Below, in pieces: positions 60,841 to 64,000 of a stretch of 64,000 nt of DNA. The notes beneath the pieces were generated by a model that worked only from the letters and a program-made list of their open reading frames with translations, did not search any database and was not told where the DNA came from. A program made the position numbers and the translations under genes. Origin of the DNA: Talpa occidentalis. Taxonomy: Eukaryota; Chordata; Mammalia; Eulipotyphla; Talpidae. The DNA lies in the NCBI RefSeq assembly GCF_014898055.3, contig NW_026555331.1:108621194-108685193 (forward strand), read 5' to 3'. How positions within the stretch are numbered: position 1 is the stretch's first letter; the number at the start of each line of letters is the position of its first letter.

Positions 60841-61358
60841 TACATAGTGGTTATTACAAAGTCAAAAATAGGAATATTTTAAAAGCTGTAATCTAGATGA
60901 CTAGATTATTGCTAATTTTATAAGTTGAAAGTATCACCTATAGCATAAAAAGTGCAAGTGTGATTCCTGAATTATTCTCTGACAGTATCTTAACTAGAAG
61001 ATCAACATTAGTATCAGTGTACATCAGCACTCAAAAGGTGCTTCAAGGACCAACCAGCCCAACTGCAGAGAGCAGATTTACATGTGGTGTGCTGATGTGA
61101 GTAGCTAAAGACAGGGGTCACCTTGCATTGGCCTCTTGCTTATAGTGAGTTAAAAACTAAACCAAATGAAAATCCATCTTTCCAGAGTGAACTGAAAAGG
61201 AGGTAGTACATGATCAAGCAGGAGGTAAACAATGATTGATTTTTAATTGGATTATATAAAAATGAGTTTAATTTATATCTGAAAAAAACCTTTTACCAGC
61301 TTCTTTCAAAGCAGTCAGAAATACATATGTATCTTTTGGAAAAAAGCTAAGAATTATG

Positions 61359-61509
61359 GGCCTCCCCTGGTGGCGCAGCAGTTGAGCACTGGGCTGCGAG
61401 GCTGCCCGCGGCCTCTGCAGCGCCAGTTTGTTCCCCGGCCGCCGGCTAGGGTGCCACAAAACAAAACAAAACAAAACAAAACAAAACAAAACAAAAAAAA
61501 CCAAAAAAA
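61359..61509 (+). mobile_element. Head-only SINE copy with (AAAAC)n tail
   Basis: Only the first ~99 nt of the SINE are present, ending GGGTGCCAC at 61457. An (AAAAC)n tail of about 35 nt and a plain A-run follow. Target CTAAGAATTATG is exact at 61347-61358 and 61510-61521, so the short form is what inserted. Confidence 0.93.
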
Positions 61510-61682
61510 CTAAGAATTATGTCAACTATTATAATGGTAGAAAATCTGTAAAATTCAAGCAAATGTAAGACATCTGTAATTCCCTGTGAGGCTTATTCTT
61601 GCTTTCTCTGTGTGTATACATGTGTTCATTTAAAAAGTTGTGATCATTATATATAAAAAATGTGTTTATAGGCTGATTTTTC

Positions 61683-62035
61683 CTCTTTTTTTTAATAATA
61701 AATTTTATTTTTATATTCCCCATAAAATTGCAACCCCTCCATTCTGACCCCAATCCCTACCCTCCCGCCCCCCCACCCCCAAAAAAGTGTCTCTGGTTCA
61801 TAGTTTTTTGTTGATTTTGATTTTCACTTTCTTATAGTTATTCATTTTCCTGGTCCCTTATTTAAGTTTTCTAGATTCCTGCTATGAGTGAGACCATCCG
61901 GTACTTTTCTTTTTCTTTCTGGCTCATTTCGCTGAGCATGATCCCTTCCAGCACCATCCATGTTGCTGCAAATTGCATGTGTTTATCTTTTTTGAATGCT
62001 ATGTAATATTCCATGGTATATATGTACCACATCTT
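61683..62035 (-). mobile_element. L1 3' end
   Basis: A T-run and TAATAAATTTTATTTTTATA start, followed by a C-rich tract and TATGAGTGAGACCATCCGGTA, GGCTCATTTCGCTGAGCATG and ATATTCCATGGTATATATGTA. The wording is closer to the canonical antisense L1 3' end than other L1 pieces here, so it is probably younger. Confidence 0.88.
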
Positions 62036-62420
62036 CTTAATTTCATTTCAAATATTTTTCATGTCATTTAAATGTTATTATAACCTTTCCATCTTATTTA
62101 ATGCTACATAGTGTGGCTATGTCAAAATCAATGTAATCAATTGCTTTGGTGACATCATTACTATAAATAATGCTGCAATGAACATCAAGGTAAAACTTGG
62201 TAGTTTCCCGACCATTTCCTTAGTCCTAATTTCCAATGCAGAATTGCTGGGCCACGGTCCATGTGTATTTGTGAAGGCTCTAATATTTTCCTTGAGAAAG
62301 GTTGTATTAGTTTATTGTCCTCTAGCAGTGGAGAAAGTCCCCTTTTTGGCATTTCTGTTAACATTGAGATTTATCATTAAAATGCAAAAAATTCTGTGCC
62401 AGTTTTACAGGTGAAAATGG
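62036..62420 (-). mobile_element. Older L1 fragment abutting the younger one
   Basis: ATAAATAATGCTGCAATGAACATCAAGG then GCAGAATTGCTGGGCCACGG is antisense L1 3' wording, more diverged than its neighbour. Confidence 0.65.
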
Positions 62421-63011
62421 TGTCTTATGATTTTAGTGTAGGTTTATAATGGATTTGGATCTTGGTCACAGGCTTTGTTGGATGTGGAGATTAAAGTATA
62501 GCACTGCTTTTGTAAGTATTAGTTTCTAAGTGATCTCATCTGGTTTGTCTTTCAGCTTTGTAGTATTTTCTCTTGCACATGCTTTCTAAACTCAAGAAAA
62601 ATGGGAAAAACTATTTCTCAGTTTATATTACCTTTGGGTATCTCTTTGCCTTTGGCTTTTAGCCACATCACTTTATAATGGGGCATATTTTACTTTAGAC
62701 TATGACTCTAAATCCATCTGCCTTATTGAATTTGTCTTGTTCCCTCTCATTCCAAAAAGCCCACCACCACAGTCATTGATTTTCCAAAATTGGTTTCAGT
62801 GGAACCCCAAGGCTGCAGTGAAGTAAGAGGGGGCCATCAGAATAAGGTTGGGAAGGTTAGCCTTCAATCGAAATACTCAGTTTTATTTGTTTTAAGTATT
62901 GAACTTTAGTTGGGATTTCAAATTTTACAAACTTTGAAAACCATTGCCCTAGTCATTATGTTTTTTTTTTCTCCCCCCAAGTTAGAAGGCATCTTTAAGA
63001 CTGCCATTCAG

Positions 63012-63284
63012 GGCCTCCCAGGTGGCACAGTGGGTTGAGTGCAGTGCTGTGAAGCTGTCTGCAGCCGCTGCAGTGTGGGTTCGATTCCCTGCCGGCCAGG
63101 GAGATACCCACATGGTGCGGCCGACCTCTTCTGTCATGCCCGCTGCTCCCCTCAGCAGTGCTTTCAGTCAATCTGCCTGTTCTGCTCTCCACTCTGTCCC
63201 TGGTGAATCCTCTCGCCCTCCTGCGCCTCTGGCCTGTATGTACCCCAGCTCTTATATAAATAAAAAGTAAATCTTTGAAAAAAA
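63012..63284 (+). mobile_element. tRNA-derived SINE, variant A
   Basis: Complete copy with box B GGTTCGATTCCC intact. Target ACTGCCATTCAG is exact at 63000-63011 and 63285-63296. Confidence 0.95.
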
Positions 63285-63296
63285 ACTGCCATTCAG

Positions 63297-63875
63297 CCTC
63301 CTGATTGTTGTATTCCTGATTTATAGCCTTTTAGTTTTGCTTAAACATTTCTAAGGAGGGGGAGTGCTTGCTCCCATTTCTCTCTCTCTTTTGCCTTTAG
63401 GAACAGCATCAGAATAAATCATATTCTTTTTGACCAGACTCTAAAATTGGCCAAAACAATATTTTTATTAGTACCTTTATTTGTTACTAAAATGAAAAAC
63501 CCTGAAGCTTTAGATTAAAAAATCTGATTTCTAGTTTCTCCTGAAAAATCAGAAATCTAGGTACATTGGGCTTGTACCAATGGTGTCAATCTGGCTACCT
63601 CCTTCTCGGGGGTCCTCCTTCTTAGTATTCTCCACCCTGGTAATGCCTTCTGATTCTGAGCCCAAGTATCAGTTTCTTTTTTATCGTCAAGTTTGTGCTG
63701 CCTTTTTTTCTTTTTCAATATTATAAAAATTGAAATGGAACAGAAATAAGTCTTTTACTCACATATGTAAAAATTAGAAAAGTGAATGCTAGACTGAGCA
63801 GTTTTGTACGTTTCAGTGTTCAGGATTCTATACAGATCTCAGGGGACATGTTGAAAATATTGTCTGGGTCCTGTA
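63297..63875. other. BBS9 downstream intron, no confident features
   Basis: AT-rich with pyrimidine runs. No exon or named repeat. Confidence 0.45.
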
Positions 63876-64000
63876 GTCACTCATTCAGTCAACTAATATT
63901 ATTTGAGTGCTTGTTATGTGCTGGGGCCACTAAGCCAGTTACCAAGTTCTCAACGTGCACAAAAGAACCATGATCCCACCATAGGGAGTTTACTATCTAG
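63876..64000 (+). mobile_element. L2-like fragment at window end
   Basis: CACTCATTCAGTCAACTAATA, GAGTGCTTGTTATGTGCTGGGG and GGGAGTTTACTATCTAG match a common L2-type 3' wording. It continues beyond the window. Confidence 0.6.

Noticed and set aside
50110..64000. Search for the next BBS9 exon (expected to begin near VIALADAVEENQ)
   Set aside because: No acceptor followed by this or similar coding sequence was seen, so the exon probably lies beyond the window.

Overview
This window is non-coding-rich DNA from a placental mammal. It holds ten internal exons of a multi-exon gene with GT-AG introns, plus MIR, L2-like, MER5A-like and L1 relics. It also holds many copies of a young tRNA-derived SINE with well-preserved target-site duplications (TSDs). 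I do not recognise that SINE well enough to name the species. Its head begins GGGCCTCCC(T/C)GGTGGCGCAG and its tail ends in TGTATAAATAAATAAATCTTT. It is not a primate, rodent, carnivore, ruminant or horse SINE I know. A laurasiatherian such as a bat is plausible, but that is inference.

The only protein-coding gene supported is BBS9 (PTHB1), a subunit of the BBSome ciliary-trafficking coat, on the + strand. The ten exons (9601-9782, 15211-15287, 18546-18599, 23628-23730, 24491-24595, 27512-27526, 32854-32994, 36993-37088, 48020-48192, 49957-50109) join in one open frame of 1,099 nt, about 366 codons. By comparison with my memory of human BBS9 this is roughly residues 340-705 of about 887: the end of the beta-propeller, the coiled-coil linker, the GAE (gamma-adaptin-ear-like) and platform domains, and the start of the helical C-terminal region. 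Earlier and later exons lie outside the window. One exon is a 15-nt microexon.

Layout: 1-9600 is upstream intron (L1 relic, five full-length SINEs, one head-only SINE, and an LTR-like block at about 3.8-4.4 kb). 9601-50109 is the exon-bearing part, with introns of about 0.8-11 kb. 50110-64000 is downstream intron with SINEs and L1 3' ends. A broken RPL27A retrocopy (minus strand, 13826-14450) is split by a SINE.

The least explained structures are these. An inverted repeat at 34332-34480 / 35671-35821 has arms of about 150 bp at about 95% identity, 1.2 kb apart, with a TA-containing palindrome at both outer ends. Two head-only SINE copies end at the same internal position. A tandem SINE pair shares a single outer TSD. 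The microexon is flanked by opposed SINEs. I found no evidence of an unknown multi-gene system; the novelty here lies in repeat structure and splicing.
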